Positions 18,760 through 28,546 of a stretch of DNA of 64,000 nucleotides are shown here, piece after piece. The notes beneath the pieces were generated by a model. It saw only the letters and a program-made list of their open reading frames with translations. It searched no databases and was not told the DNA's origin. Origin of the DNA: Planctomycetaceae bacterium (GTDB lineage Bacteria; Planctomycetota; Planctomycetia; Pirellulales; Pirellulaceae); NCBI GenBank assembly GCA_002723275.1, contig PBNZ01000008.1, positions 69,715 through 133,714 of the forward strand. Direction: 5' to 3'. Made by a program: the position numbers and the translations under genes. Position 1 is the stretch's first letter. Each line of letters begins with the position of its first letter.

Positions 18760-19824
18760 ATGAGGGTCTTGCCGGCGATGAAGTCGGCTTTCACGCTCAT
18801 CGAATTATTGGTGGTAATCGCGATTATCGCGATCTTGATCTCATTATTGCTGCCGGCCATCAATTCTGCGCGGGAAGCCGCTCGGCGAGTGCAATGCATC
18901 AACAAGGCAAAGCAGATTGCGACGGCGGTGATTGCGTATGAGTCCGCATTCGGCCGTTTGCCAGCGAGTGGCCAAGTCGGTGAAAACGACGATCCGGGAA
19001 TCGACTTCGGCAAGTACGATCCGAAAACCGGAACAATGACCAGTTGGATGGTGTCTATTCTGCCGTACATCGAAGAGGAGGCTTTGTATCAGCAATTCGA
19101 TCCGGCCTTGAACGTTCTGGATTTGCCGTATCAACCTCAGGCACAGCATGTCACCACCTATTTGTGTCCGAGTGATTCCGCCTCGAACCGGTATTATGAA
19201 CACCCGGAGCTGACGAACTCAGTGCGGTTTGCAAAAGGCAATTACGCGGCTTTTGTGAGTCCCTTCCACATCGACCTCCAGGTGCGTTATCCAGGTGCCC
19301 TCGGGGGAGGGCGATGGGCTGCTGACGGCTCTAAGCGGCTTGGTCAGACGCTCCGCAAGGTCAAGGACGGACTTGCGAAAACGTTGATGATCTCTGAGGT
19401 TCGCACACGCAACCATTCACAAGATCAGCGAGGTGTGTGGGCTCTGCCCTGGGCTGGCTCAAGTCAATTAGCTTTTGACGTTCATCATTATCCGCTTTCA
19501 GGCCGACCCTACGAGCCTTGGGAGTACACGATCGCAGGAGCTCAACTGCCCAACAATCGTGGCTTCAATGTTGACATGCTGTATGACTGTCCGGACATTG
19601 AAAACGCCCAGTTCGAGAATATGCCCTGTGCTGAATGGAGTGATGGAGGATCCAACTACTATCTTTCTGCGGCACCACGAAGTCAGCATCCAGGAGGCGT
19701 TGTCGCTGCCGGTATGGATGGCCATGTCCGATTCCTGCCCGATGACATCGACGATGTACTCATGGCACTCTTGATCAGTATCAATGATGGCCAGAATTCC
19801 AAAATTGAAGAGCTAACTCGGTAA
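18760..19824 (+). CDS. DUF1559 family pseudopilin-like protein
   Basis: A 354-residue planctomycete DUF1559 protein. It carries a type IV prepilin/pseudopilin signal, AFTLIELLVVIAIIAILISLLLP, so it should be cleaved after the short basic leader and assemble or anchor through that helix. The body has REAARRVQCINKAKQIATAV and, near the C-terminus, HPGGVVAAGMDGHVRFLPDD, both constant in the family. The function of DUF1559 is not known; genomes of this phylum hold dozens of copies. ATG 18760 (AAGGA 11 bases before) and ATG 18778 (GAGGG 11 bases before) are equally good starts. A small membrane protein gene follows after 40 bases. Confidence 0.92.
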   Translation: MRVLPAMKSAFTLIELLVVIAIIAILISLLLPAINSAREAARRVQCINKAKQIATAVIAYESAFGRLPASGQVGENDDPGIDFGKYDPKTGTMTSWMVSILPYIEEEALYQQFDPALNVLDLPYQPQAQHVTTYLCPSDSASNRYYEHPELTNSVRFAKGNYAAFVSPFHIDLQVRYPGALGGGRWAADGSKRLGQTLRKVKDGLAKTLMISEVRTRNHSQDQRGVWALPWAGSSQLAFDVHHYPLSGRPYEPWEYTIAGAQLPNNRGFNVDMLYDCPDIENAQFENMPCAEWSDGGSNYYLSAAPRSQHPGGVVAAGMDGHVRFLPDDIDDVLMALLISINDGQNSKIEELTR

Positions 19825-19864
19825 CTCATCTTTTTGAAGTCATCACGACGGTAACGGTTGACTC

Positions 19865-20302
19865 ATGTTCAAGAGCATTGGATTTGCGATGGGAGTCATT
19901 TGCACGGGGCTGGTGTTACTGGGCCTGTCCTATGCCTGGAATTTTATTGTCCCGCGAGACGTTGTTTGGTCTCAGGAGCAGGCACGGGAGAGTGCACAAG
20001 CCGCAGCAAATCTGCATCAGATGACCCATGTTGCCGGGCATTCGGATATCAGCCGAAGTTCCGACGAAGATAAGCGGCACGTCGAAGCTCATCTCGCTTC
20101 AGCTCAAAAACGATTTGACGAATCGCGGGCGGGTTTGGATCGAGCGGTGGCACTGCGCGAGAATTCAGCAACCGCCCTTCGTTGGATCGGAATCGGATTG
20201 TCCGGTTTTGGAATCCTCCTGTACCTGGCGGCTCAGGCGAGCCATGACGGAAGTCCTCGCCGACCGCGCGGATCTGAAAAAAAGGTCGCGACTAAACGTT
20301 AG
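19865..20302 (+). CDS. Small two-helix membrane protein of unknown function
   Basis: A 145-residue protein that I do not recognise. A membrane helix at about 5-28 (IGFAMGVICTGLVLLGLSYAWNFIV) is followed by a charged, probably helical segment (about 35-100, rich in Ala, Glu, Arg and Ser), a second membrane helix (RWIGIGLSGFGILLYLAAQAS) and a basic tail. It lies 40 bases after the DUF1559 gene and is probably cotranscribed. Its stop is 14 bases from that of the convergent DUF1805 gene. Confidence 0.75.
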   Translation: MFKSIGFAMGVICTGLVLLGLSYAWNFIVPRDVVWSQEQARESAQAAANLHQMTHVAGHSDISRSSDEDKRHVEAHLASAQKRFDESRAGLDRAVALRENSATALRWIGIGLSGFGILLYLAAQASHDGSPRRPRGSEKKVATKR

Positions 20303-20316
20303 GCGACTGGCGAGAC

Positions 20317-20655
20317 TCAATCGTCTAATTCTGCTTGGAGCATTAGCTCCACAGCTTCTCGACCGGTCATCCCCAGGGAGATTCCGATTTTCTCCGCTTG
20401 CGGGGTGCAGCCCACGATCGTTGCCTCATATAAATCCTCCGGTTCACACAGGGGATTATCAGGCGTGCCCTTTGCGATAGCGATGGCCTGACCGAACTCC
20501 GCGGGGGTGTCCAGGGCATAGATGCCACAACCGACGATGCCGGCCTTGGTGAGGATCGAGCAATATTGCCCTTTGTGCCAACGGTGACTCATTCCGATCG
20601 CCGATCCGTTGTTGAACTTCAGGTTGCGATGAGTTGTTTGGGGTAGCTCGCTCAT
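20317..20655 (-). CDS. DUF1805 domain protein
   Basis: A 112-residue protein that resembles DUF1805 (YunC-type) proteins: a central SILTKAGIVGCGIYALDT strand-loop, a middle region DLYEATIVGCTPQAEKIG and the C-terminal GISLGMTGREAVELML, which matches the family GI..GM.G.EAL signature. The role of the family is unknown. The ATG at 20655 has AAGGA eight bases before it; the frame runs farther upstream but without family support. It is the last gene of a minus-strand block and is separated from the HAF-like gene by 123 bases. No signal peptide is seen. Confidence 0.75.
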   Translation of the reverse strand: MSELPQTTHRNLKFNNGSAIGMSHRWHKGQYCSILTKAGIVGCGIYALDTPAEFGQAIAIAKGTPDNPLCEPEDLYEATIVGCTPQAEKIGISLGMTGREAVELMLQAELDD

Positions 20656-20778
20656 GCTCGAATTCCTTTCTCTGATGAAGGCCTGGGTGGCGAATTGCGA
20701 GCGTGTTTTCATCTCGCACAACGTGTATTGACCTACGGTATGACACCGTAGCAATTGCTGCCACCCGATAATTCTAAC

Positions 20779-21909
20779 TTAGGGCGCTTGGGGCAGGTTG
20801 TCCTGTGGGGGCGCCGTCAATAAATAAGATCCCGATTTGAATTCATTTTCTTCTAGCCAGGAAACCCAGCCACCCACGGCGCCACGATCCTTGATCGTGG
20901 TGGCGGTGCTAAAGAGGGTTGGCCGTCCGAAGTCGATCGCTTGGAGCTGTTGTTCACGAAGATTCCATTGGATAGCGACAGTCCCGCCTTCAGGCCCCGG
21001 GGGATCATCGCTGTTGCCAACCACCTCACCTCGATTGTTGATTCCCAGAAACTCAAGGCTTGCGTCACCTTGGAGCGGTTCCACGAGGAATGGTTCGGCG
21101 TTTGGGCCGACGACCAGTCCAATTCTCTTTCCTCCTTGGCCCGTTATCGAACCGACCACGACACCCTGATTGTTCACGTCACCGAGGCGAACCGCATAAT
21201 GTGCGATCACTTCTTCTTTCCATTGGCCAGAGGAATCTTGTTTCCAGAGGACGAGTTGACTTCTGCGAACGGGTTCCTCGCTGACGACGACACTGCCAGC
21301 AATCACTTGACCGTCTGAACTAATAGCTAAGCGGCCTGTTGTGAGAAATGGGTTGTATGCGGAAGGGCAGGGGAGCAGCTGACAGTTCCAGCCCTTGTCC
21401 GAATGTTGCCACACGCACGGGGTGATGCGGGCAGGGTTGGCACCCAGAATAAAGCCACATACCATCTTGCCGTTTGCTGAGAGATCGAATGCGCAACTAC
21501 CACGGAACGTTTTTGGAACAGGCAGTTCTGTGAATTGCTGTTCAGTCCAGTCCCAAAGGAAAGCCCTTTGGTTGCCCTTTGGATTTCCCAGTGGCCGCGT
21601 GGCAAAGCCAATCACCTTTGCGGTATCGCTAATGTGAAAGAAACTAACGCTCGTGAAATTAGGCGGGCAGGGAAGCCTGGCCACGTCCTTCTGTCCAGCG
21701 GGATGGATGAAAGTAGCAAAGGAAGTGGAAAACGGGGTATCCGCAACCTCGCGTTGCACCAAAAGGTCGCCGCGTCGGTTTTGGTCCAGGACCTCTGCGT
21801 AGTGATCTACAGGCGTCACTTGGAGTTCGGCCATCGCCGTGGTTTGGCCAAGGAGAACCGTACTCATGATGCCGAAGAGACAACCGCGGATTGCATATTG
21901 GATGATCAT
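20779..21909 (-). CDS. Exported HAF-like repeat beta-propeller protein
   Basis: A 376-residue exported protein with repeated segments of the kind annotated as extracellular HAF repeats: FDLSANGKMVCGFILG, LAISSDGQVIAGSVVV, GDVNNQGVVVGSITG, LGINNRGEVVGNSDD, TTIKDRGAVGGWVSW. The repeat pattern (small residue, Asn or Asp, Gly, Val-Val-Gly) suggests a propeller. A signal peptide (IIQYAIRGCLFGIMSTVLLGQTTAMA) begins at ATG 21909; the longer open frame would overlap the next gene and lacks a leader. No enzyme motif is seen. It follows the beta-helix/dockerin gene by 28 bases and may be cotranscribed with it. Confidence 0.75.
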   Translation of the reverse strand: MIIQYAIRGCLFGIMSTVLLGQTTAMAELQVTPVDHYAEVLDQNRRGDLLVQREVADTPFSTSFATFIHPAGQKDVARLPCPPNFTSVSFFHISDTAKVIGFATRPLGNPKGNQRAFLWDWTEQQFTELPVPKTFRGSCAFDLSANGKMVCGFILGANPARITPCVWQHSDKGWNCQLLPCPSAYNPFLTTGRLAISSDGQVIAGSVVVSEEPVRRSQLVLWKQDSSGQWKEEVIAHYAVRLGDVNNQGVVVGSITGQGGKRIGLVVGPNAEPFLVEPLQGDASLEFLGINNRGEVVGNSDDPPGPEGGTVAIQWNLREQQLQAIDFGRPTLFSTATTIKDRGAVGGWVSWLEENEFKSGSYLLTAPPQDNLPQAP

Positions 21910-21937
21910 GCGATCATTGTACGTCAACGAGAACAGT

Positions 21938-23950
21938 TTAGGCAGTTCCTGTCGACTTCTGCTTGTGAGTGTCCGCTTCGATCGCCGCCGCCAGGTCGCT
22001 GGATCGTATCTCGGGCCTTGTTGAGGTCGCGACTTGATAATCACCTCCCTGAAATGCGACGACTAAGTCACTTGAATTAAACTCGCCGTCACAATTCCAA
22101 TCCCCTTCCGACCATCCGGAATTGGCCGTCTGATTGTCTTCATATTCGCCCCGCTGGAATACCTGGACAAGGTCACTGGAGTCAAACACTCCGTCGAGAT
22201 TGGCGTCACCTGGCCCAGTGCCAAGAATGACGCGTACAAGGTAGTCGTAGTCGTCCAGGTCGATGTCACCACTGTCATTCAGGTCAAAGGCGGAGTCCTG
22301 TGATTGTGCCTTGATGCCTTTGCAGAGTCGATCGATATCATGGGTATCGACTTTAGTGTCCTGGTTGAGGTCGCCAGGAAGTGCCGCTAGTCCCAGTGCG
22401 TAGAAGCCTAGGTCGAGACGACTTCCATCGTCATCGACTCGGTCGGGCATACCGGCGTCAATCGCAGGGGAATTGGGTTGGAGGTGAAAGTCGTTGAGAT
22501 TGGGAGCGACGAACAGAGGGGCCCCGTTGATGTTCCCCTCGCCACTACCAGCATGGTCCCAGCTTTGGGGTAGCAGGGAATAGTTAATGTGCAGATCCTC
22601 CGGGGCATAGTCGGTGGCGACCGCGACCCCGCCCTCATTCACGTGCAGAATAGAGTTAGTGATATCGTAGGTGATCACAACATTGGGATCCGGAGAACCT
22701 TTGTCGCGAGCGCGAATTGCACGATTGACATTCGCGATCGTGGTGTTGTTGACGCGAGTGTCCGGTGTGGATGAACCGGAGCCCTTGGTTTCAATGCCGA
22801 TGTCTGAATTCACCAAGAGAGAATCGTTAACGATCACTTCGCCATTGAAGACACTAATCGCCTTGTCATCGGCATCTCGGACAATTGTGTTTTGAATTAA
22901 TACTTCGGATCCCAGGGTATCAATCGCGTCGTCCTGGACGATCGCAACGACGGAATCTGATAGCGTAATCGTCTGATTATCCGCCTGTGAGTGCAGGTAG
23001 ATTCCATCGTTGTCATCCACCTTGCCGTTGTGATGAAAACGCCCGGCCATATCAACGATCCAGCTGTCCCGCATTTCAAGACCGGTGTTGTTGATTTCAG
23101 GGCCCATGACGGCACGAGTCAGCAACGTGTTCGTTAAGTGCAATTCACCCGATGACGATTGCAAAATCTTGCCACGAATGTCGGAGACGACGGAGTCGGT
23201 CAGTGAAAGAGTTCCGTCGCTGCGAAGTCGAAAGGCAGGACCGGTTGAAGTGTGTCCGCCCCGAGGTGAGGAGCCAGCACGAGTCACGATCGTATTCTCC
23301 AGCGACGCTGTACCACCTTGGACGTCGATCTCACCCCAGGTTTTGTTGGCGTTACTTGCCGTCAGCGTGACCGGAGAACTAGCGGTACCAAGCGATTTGA
23401 GTTCGCCATACACTTCAATCTGCGTTCCATCTTCCCCACTGGTGACTCCCTCTAGCAGCAGCAACGACCCTGCAGACAAGGTTAACGTGACTTGTTCGGG
23501 AATGGTCAGATCGTCGGTGATGCGGACAACGCCCGAGATTGTGGTGTCGGTCGTCAAGTCTCCTGACAACGTCGGCAGGTTCGACGCGTCAACGGGTGTC
23601 AATTGGGTTTCGGCAAGGTAGCTATCCCCCAGACGTGCCTCGAGACTGAAGGGTTGTGCGTCCTCTATCGTGATGAGCGTACTGCCGCGGCCGTTGACCA
23701 GCCTCAAAGGTTCAGCGGCAACGGTCTCGCCATTGCTTGAGAGCTTGACTGTGCCATCCCAAGCGTCACGGTCAATCGTACCGTTCGCGTCCTGGAGGGC
23801 AGCATGCACCAGCACGGGAATGCCGGGGATGAAATTCTCTCGCACGCTCAGGCTCAGGGACAGGTCGGCAGCAAGCAGTTCTCGGCCCTCCAACGATTCG
23901 AAGGTCGCTCGGTGTCGGTATTCGCCTCTTCTTCGTTTTTTGTTCGTCAT
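21938..23950 (-). CDS. Exported beta-helix protein with dockerin-like calcium module
   Basis: A 670-residue surface or secreted protein. The basic N-terminus (MTNKKRRRGEYRHR) leads to FESLEGRELLAADL, the motif found at the start of many giant exported planctomycete proteins. Residues about 125-480 contain repeated short strands ending in Ser/Thr/Asp-rich turns (VSDIRGKILQSSSGELHLTN, DTLGSEVLIQNTIVRDADD), as in a right-handed parallel beta-helix. The C-terminus (about 515-640) has Asp-rich loops of dockerin type: DLNQDTKVDTHDID, DLNDSGDIDLDDYD, DANLDGVFDSSDLV, DWNCDGEFNSSDLV. It lies 49 bases after the CotH giant, whose C-terminal module is very similar. Ligand or partner unknown. Confidence 0.88.
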   Translation of the reverse strand: MTNKKRRRGEYRHRATFESLEGRELLAADLSLSLSVRENFIPGIPVLVHAALQDANGTIDRDAWDGTVKLSSNGETVAAEPLRLVNGRGSTLITIEDAQPFSLEARLGDSYLAETQLTPVDASNLPTLSGDLTTDTTISGVVRITDDLTIPEQVTLTLSAGSLLLLEGVTSGEDGTQIEVYGELKSLGTASSPVTLTASNANKTWGEIDVQGGTASLENTIVTRAGSSPRGGHTSTGPAFRLRSDGTLSLTDSVVSDIRGKILQSSSGELHLTNTLLTRAVMGPEINNTGLEMRDSWIVDMAGRFHHNGKVDDNDGIYLHSQADNQTITLSDSVVAIVQDDAIDTLGSEVLIQNTIVRDADDKAISVFNGEVIVNDSLLVNSDIGIETKGSGSSTPDTRVNNTTIANVNRAIRARDKGSPDPNVVITYDITNSILHVNEGGVAVATDYAPEDLHINYSLLPQSWDHAGSGEGNINGAPLFVAPNLNDFHLQPNSPAIDAGMPDRVDDDGSRLDLGFYALGLAALPGDLNQDTKVDTHDIDRLCKGIKAQSQDSAFDLNDSGDIDLDDYDYLVRVILGTGPGDANLDGVFDSSDLVQVFQRGEYEDNQTANSGWSEGDWNCDGEFNSSDLVVAFQGGDYQVATSTRPEIRSSDLAAAIEADTHKQKSTGTA

Positions 23951-23981
23951 ACGATCATCTTAACGACAATGGCCAAATTGC

Positions 23982-24020
23982 AAACGATTTCGCAAGAGCT
24001 TAACGATTGCGAAATCGTTT
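23982..24020. terminator. Perfect 14-bp stem spanning the stop of the CotH gene
   Basis: AAACGATTTCGCAA (23982-23995) pairs with TTGCGAAATCGTTT (24007-24020) around 11 bases. The right arm contains the final codons of the minus-strand gene ending at 24000. On the plus strand the stem is followed by ATTTTTTAG; on the minus strand by GCAATTTGG. It probably ends the CotH transcript before the beta-helix gene and also blocks antisense transcription. Confidence 0.75.
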
Positions 24021-27000
24021 ATTTTTTAGATTCAGGTCGTCTTCGAAATCGAACGCAGCAAACAGGTGGTCAAACGATTCAATCTCGAAACGACGAGCTG
24101 GTTCAATCCCCGATTCGTACTCGCCATTCTGGAAGGCTGTGACGAGATCGGCTGAGTCGAATTCGTTGTCCCCGTTCCAGTCTCCGTCAGCCCAAGTCGA
24201 ATTTGCGACTTGATTGTCTTCGTATTCTCCTGCCTGGAAGACGAGGACCAGGTCGCGGGAGTTGAATTGTCCGTCACGATTGGCGTCACCGATGATGTCC
24301 CGGATTCGACCCGGAGTACCGTGAGGCAACGGGGAGGCCGTCCATTGAACTGATTCCGACCAAAGATTGAGGTCTGATTGACTTGGCTCTCGGAATTCGA
24401 GCGAAGAACCAGCTCCGTCGGTCTGGCCGTACCAGTCGTCAGAATATCGGAAGTTGTGAGACGACTGGTCAGCAAAGTCAAGGAAAACAGATTCGCCTCC
24501 GTTGCCAAGACCGCCGCTCCATTGCCCTGCGACCGGTAAGTCCTTTCCGTAGCGGACCTCAAATGCGGTGCGGTCTTCCACGACGATCACGAAATCCCCA
24601 GGATTCAATTCGATCACGTCGGCCTGAGCGAATGGAAACGCCACGCCCTCGATGCCATTGCCCGTGTCTTCTTGCCGCAGGCTGACTCCACGAAGATCAA
24701 TTGTTGTGGAGCTTGTATTGAACAGTTCGATGAATTCAAAATCATCCGCATCCGTATGCCCGGCATTGGCTTCGGAGAGCGTTGGATCGCTTGGATGGTA
24801 ATGAACTTCGCTAATCTTAAGAGAGTTCGAAGAGGCCGGTGTTAGTTCACCGAATGTTGCCTCGCTGAGAACACTCCATGTTTTACCTGCAAATGCACGG
24901 GCCTTGATCTGGGTTCGGCCTTCAATGGAGATGCTCGCTCCGTTAGCAGCTACAAGTGCACTGGGGTTGATGCCGCCACCGATGAGACGAGGGTCAGACC
25001 CGTCGCGAGTATAGTACAGCGTTCCGTCCGTGCCGTTGATCTTGATGGCGCCATCGTCCGGAAGCGGGTCTCCTGCGGGACTGAACGTCGGTCCGTCGAT
25101 CGAGGGGAACCAGTTGATTTCTCGGAGTTGAGCGATAACCTTGTCGGCTCGCCCAGGGAGCCAATTTCGCGAACGATCGACTGCAATTCCCCAGTTGTCA
25201 GCGGTGAGTGGCCGTCGCTTGCGAGCGTCTCCCCAGCGAGCTGACTCCGCGACGATCGCCACATTGATCTGGTCCGCGAATGAATTGAGTCGCTTAAGCG
25301 ATGCGTCATCCGAAAAGACTCCTCCCGTTGAAAGGCGTTGATGAACTCGGTCCGCAAAGGCCAGTCGGTATTCTGTATTTTCAATGAGAGCTTCATGGAG
25401 CCAGTGCGGATTAAAGGTTGCGAAATTGTTGGGATCAAAACCGATATGCTCGGTCAGAATCGGGAAAACCATGTTTTCCTGGCCTGTATCCAGCGAGTGT
25501 TCGCTGTCATGTTCAAACCATTTGAACCCATCTGGGTTTTCGCGATTGTAGATCCCGAAGATATTATTTGGTCGCGGACGCGTGAATTTCGAACCGGGGC
25601 CGTCTGAATCTCCCGTGTAATAAGTGATGATCATGTAGTCCATCAGGTTTTCGGCATCTAGCAGACGATCTGCAGCGGGATCGATCGATTCTCCGTCGGG
25701 CTGGAGACCTTGTATTCGATAATAGGCTTCGTTGGATGCATAGCCTTCGACGGTGGCCTGCCAAAGCCGTCTGTAGGCGTCGAGTGTGCCATCGGTGGCT
25801 TCGATGTAATAGTCAAGCGGTCCTGATGACTTTATCACGTCATAGTCATCCGCATCGCCGCCGAAATAGCTTTCAGCATAGTCAGCCTCGGGGCGTTCCT
25901 CGGTCTGATAGATCCCAAAATACTCACCGTTCAAATACAGGTGATAATACCTGCCGCGAGTGTACGGCTGATCCATCTCTCGTTGGGACTCTCGCGAGAA
26001 AATGTCTCGCAAAAAGTTGTTGTGGATGTCGCCGAGATATGACCAGGAGTAATTTTGCGCCGTGCGTAGATCGATCTTCTTGAAGCTGGAAGCGCCGTCA
26101 TCACCAAACAGGGGATAGTCCAAGGATGGGTCGCCGTATTCGTCACGGAAGAAAAATCGAAACGATGATTTTCGAGCTCCGCGACTGAAACCACCACGCA
26201 AGCGAAGGCCGGCATCGACCTGGAAACCGGCATCGTCCTGCCCCATTAACTCTAGTGATGCGGGACGTTCCCAGGGTTTGCCGCGGCCGCTAGAATTGCG
26301 TAGTAACCCTGTCCTTCGATCATAAAGATAAGCCGGATCGATCGCGAGTGAGAGGGAGGGGATCTGCTCAAGCGCTGCTTCCATCTGACTCATCCAGCGT
26401 TCCTCTTGCAGAATATCCGGATCCATCTCTTTTTGGCCAATCGCAGCAGCAATATTCAGATAGCTGCGTGTCGTCGTTGGGGAGCGTATCGCGGAATCGG
26501 AGAAGGCTCTGGTCCGTAAGACAGCGATGCCGTCGATCAGCAACGGCCCCTCATAGTCGATGCCGTTTTCCTCGGTCGGTTCTGTACCGTCCAGCGTGTA
26601 GCGAATAAGAGCGTCGTTTTCGTCGACGTCGAGTGTCAATTCGAAAGGGTTCGCATAGAAGCCAGCCGGATGACTGAAAGTGACTGGCTCCGCAATGGTG
26701 TCTCGTCGATCGACATTCGTTTCCCCTGGGGTGGGAGGCGAGAAATATCCTTGCCTGCCATCAGCGTAGCCAAATGACGTTCCAGCAATCTGCGCGGGAA
26801 AGTCGACGGGATAAGTACCATTGATTCCTAATGAGGGTGAGAAAATTGCCAGGGATTCACCGTCGGCCGAGATTCGAAAATTGGTATGCAAATAGCCGAG
26901 TTCGTCGAAATGTGCGTCGCGAATGTCCTGTCCCGATGCAAATAGAGTCAGGATTCCGTTCGCGGGAAGTACGGTTCCCGCCGGAAAACGCCACTTAGTT

Positions 27001-28265
27001 TTCGCTTCTGCATCGTCCGTGAGATAGGTTTCGCTTAAATCGACAGTGTCTGAGGTCAAATTGCGAATCTCAATCCAATCGTAGGCGATTGGATCGCCTG
27101 TGAATTCAGACGTGACGTCGGAACGAGTTCTTGTGGATAAACCCGTCGATGCCATGGCCACAAATTCGCTAATGATGACCGGGGATACTGTAATCCACAC
27201 GTCAATCGGGTCGCCCAGTTGTTGACCGTCGTAGGGACGGTAGCGAAACTGGTCCTGACCCACGTATCCAGTGTTCGGAAGATAGACAAAGCTGCCGTCG
27301 TCATTTAATGTGAGTCGGCCATGTGCTGGAGGGCTTTCAAGCCGAACGGTTAACTCGTCACCATCGTCGTCCTGATCGTTGGTCAGAAGTCCGTTGGTTG
27401 AGTCTTGCGCCAAAGACGTCGTCGGTGGAATAGCAAAGGCATCCGACCGACCAAGAGGTGCGGAATTGACTGAGCTTCTATCCCAATAGGTGGAAAGCAA
27501 TTCTTCTGTCACCGATAAGGCTGTGTTGGCCTGCATCGCGCCGTGATAAAAACGAACTTCGCCAATTTCACCCGTGAAGCCGTTGTTGCCAGAGGCTAAG
27601 CTGCCAAAGTAAGTGTCCGTCGCTGTGCGAGGGCCGTGGTCATTCTTGACATCCACGACGCGAACACCATCGACCCAAAGGTTTAATTCGTCCCGCGATT
27701 GAACAAAGATGGCAGCGTGAGGTTGGCCGTCGTTCAGGTTAACCTGCTTCGAGGAAAGGGTCGTCGTGGGAAGGCCGACCCCGGCCGTCAATTGGGCGTC
27801 GCCACTCAACGCGATTCCCCAATCTGCGACTTGGCCTTGTTGGTTCGCATCAAGCAGCCCGGTATTCGCAAACCACGGAGATGCCGTTCCTGTCAGGGTC
27901 GTCGAATCTGTTCCAAAGACGACCACTGCAGTGAACTCATCGACGTCTTGAATCGGACTGTCCGCTGCCTGGATGACGAAGGCGTCCAGACTGTCGCTTG
28001 AGTCAAAGGCGACCGTTGCGTGACCTAGCCAGGCGGCATGCCGTAGTATGGGATTCCCCTGTCCGCTCGCCTGACGACCTGAGATTGAGTCGCTCCACGA
28101 CGCAATCGTTTGTCCGTCCGAATGGTCCGCCACCAGATCATCGGCACTCCATTGAGCGACCAAGTCGGCCGCTAGCAGGCGTCGTGGCTCCAGTATTTCG
28201 TGCCTGGCCGAATAGGATCGCTGAATCCGCTGTTTCGGAATTAATCGTGACGGACGCCGCGTCAT
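24000..28265 (-). CDS. Giant exported CotH-kinase/LamG/lamin-tail protein with dockerin-like C-terminus
   Basis: A 1421-residue multidomain surface protein. After a basic N-terminus and EILEPRRLLAADL come, approximately: a LamG/concanavalin-like domain (35-255); a cadherin/VCBS-like domain (275-360, GLLTNDQDDDGDELTV); a lamin-tail domain (363-513, IISEFVAMASTG); a chitobiase C-terminal-like domain (525-615, IRYTLDGTEPTEENG); a CotH protein-kinase-like domain (630-990, GLRLRGGFSRGARKSSFRF, DEYGDPSLDYPLFG, WFEHDSEHSLDTG); another chitobiase-like element (YYTRDGSDPR); a second lamin-tail domain (about 1150-1318); and a dockerin-like module (1320-1385). CotH domains phosphorylate proteins in Bacillus spore coat; here the target is unknown. 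ATG 28265 is preferred over 28298. Confidence 0.9.
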   Translation of the reverse strand: MTRRPSRLIPKQRIQRSYSARHEILEPRRLLAADLVAQWSADDLVADHSDGQTIASWSDSISGRQASGQGNPILRHAAWLGHATVAFDSSDSLDAFVIQAADSPIQDVDEFTAVVVFGTDSTTLTGTASPWFANTGLLDANQQGQVADWGIALSGDAQLTAGVGLPTTTLSSKQVNLNDGQPHAAIFVQSRDELNLWVDGVRVVDVKNDHGPRTATDTYFGSLASGNNGFTGEIGEVRFYHGAMQANTALSVTEELLSTYWDRSSVNSAPLGRSDAFAIPPTTSLAQDSTNGLLTNDQDDDGDELTVRLESPPAHGRLTLNDDGSFVYLPNTGYVGQDQFRYRPYDGQQLGDPIDVWITVSPVIISEFVAMASTGLSTRTRSDVTSEFTGDPIAYDWIEIRNLTSDTVDLSETYLTDDAEAKTKWRFPAGTVLPANGILTLFASGQDIRDAHFDELGYLHTNFRISADGESLAIFSPSLGINGTYPVDFPAQIAGTSFGYADGRQGYFSPPTPGETNVDRRDTIAEPVTFSHPAGFYANPFELTLDVDENDALIRYTLDGTEPTEENGIDYEGPLLIDGIAVLRTRAFSDSAIRSPTTTRSYLNIAAAIGQKEMDPDILQEERWMSQMEAALEQIPSLSLAIDPAYLYDRRTGLLRNSSGRGKPWERPASLELMGQDDAGFQVDAGLRLRGGFSRGARKSSFRFFFRDEYGDPSLDYPLFGDDGASSFKKIDLRTAQNYSWSYLGDIHNNFLRDIFSRESQREMDQPYTRGRYYHLYLNGEYFGIYQTEERPEADYAESYFGGDADDYDVIKSSGPLDYYIEATDGTLDAYRRLWQATVEGYASNEAYYRIQGLQPDGESIDPAADRLLDAENLMDYMIITYYTGDSDGPGSKFTRPRPNNIFGIYNRENPDGFKWFEHDSEHSLDTGQENMVFPILTEHIGFDPNNFATFNPHWLHEALIENTEYRLAFADRVHQRLSTGGVFSDDASLKRLNSFADQINVAIVAESARWGDARKRRPLTADNWGIAVDRSRNWLPGRADKVIAQLREINWFPSIDGPTFSPAGDPLPDDGAIKINGTDGTLYYTRDGSDPRLIGGGINPSALVAANGASISIEGRTQIKARAFAGKTWSVLSEATFGELTPASSNSLKISEVHYHPSDPTLSEANAGHTDADDFEFIELFNTSSTTIDLRGVSLRQEDTGNGIEGVAFPFAQADVIELNPGDFVIVVEDRTAFEVRYGKDLPVAGQWSGGLGNGGESVFLDFADQSSHNFRYSDDWYGQTDGAGSSLEFREPSQSDLNLWSESVQWTASPLPHGTPGRIRDIIGDANRDGQFNSRDLVLVFQAGEYEDNQVANSTWADGDWNGDNEFDSADLVTAFQNGEYESGIEPARRFEIESFDHLFAAFDFEDDLNLKNKRFRNR

Positions 28266-28546
28266 CTGAAGACTACCTCGGAAAGGTATTTCATGCATTA
28301 AAAGATTCGGGTGATTTTAGTTGTGGAACGCAATTGTCGCAAACGAACATCGGGAACATTAACGCTTACCTGCCGGTGGTGACTCTTCCTGCCGGGTGCC
28401 GTTTTGTGGAAAGATTATTGAACTTCCGGAAAGTTTTCAGCAATTTGTGCAAGGTTCGTTCTGGTGCTGGCAACAAAGCTGGTGTTAGTCGTCATTGATA
28501 CGATTTTTTCTCCGTATTCTTTTTTACTTCCAGAGGAGTTTTCAAT

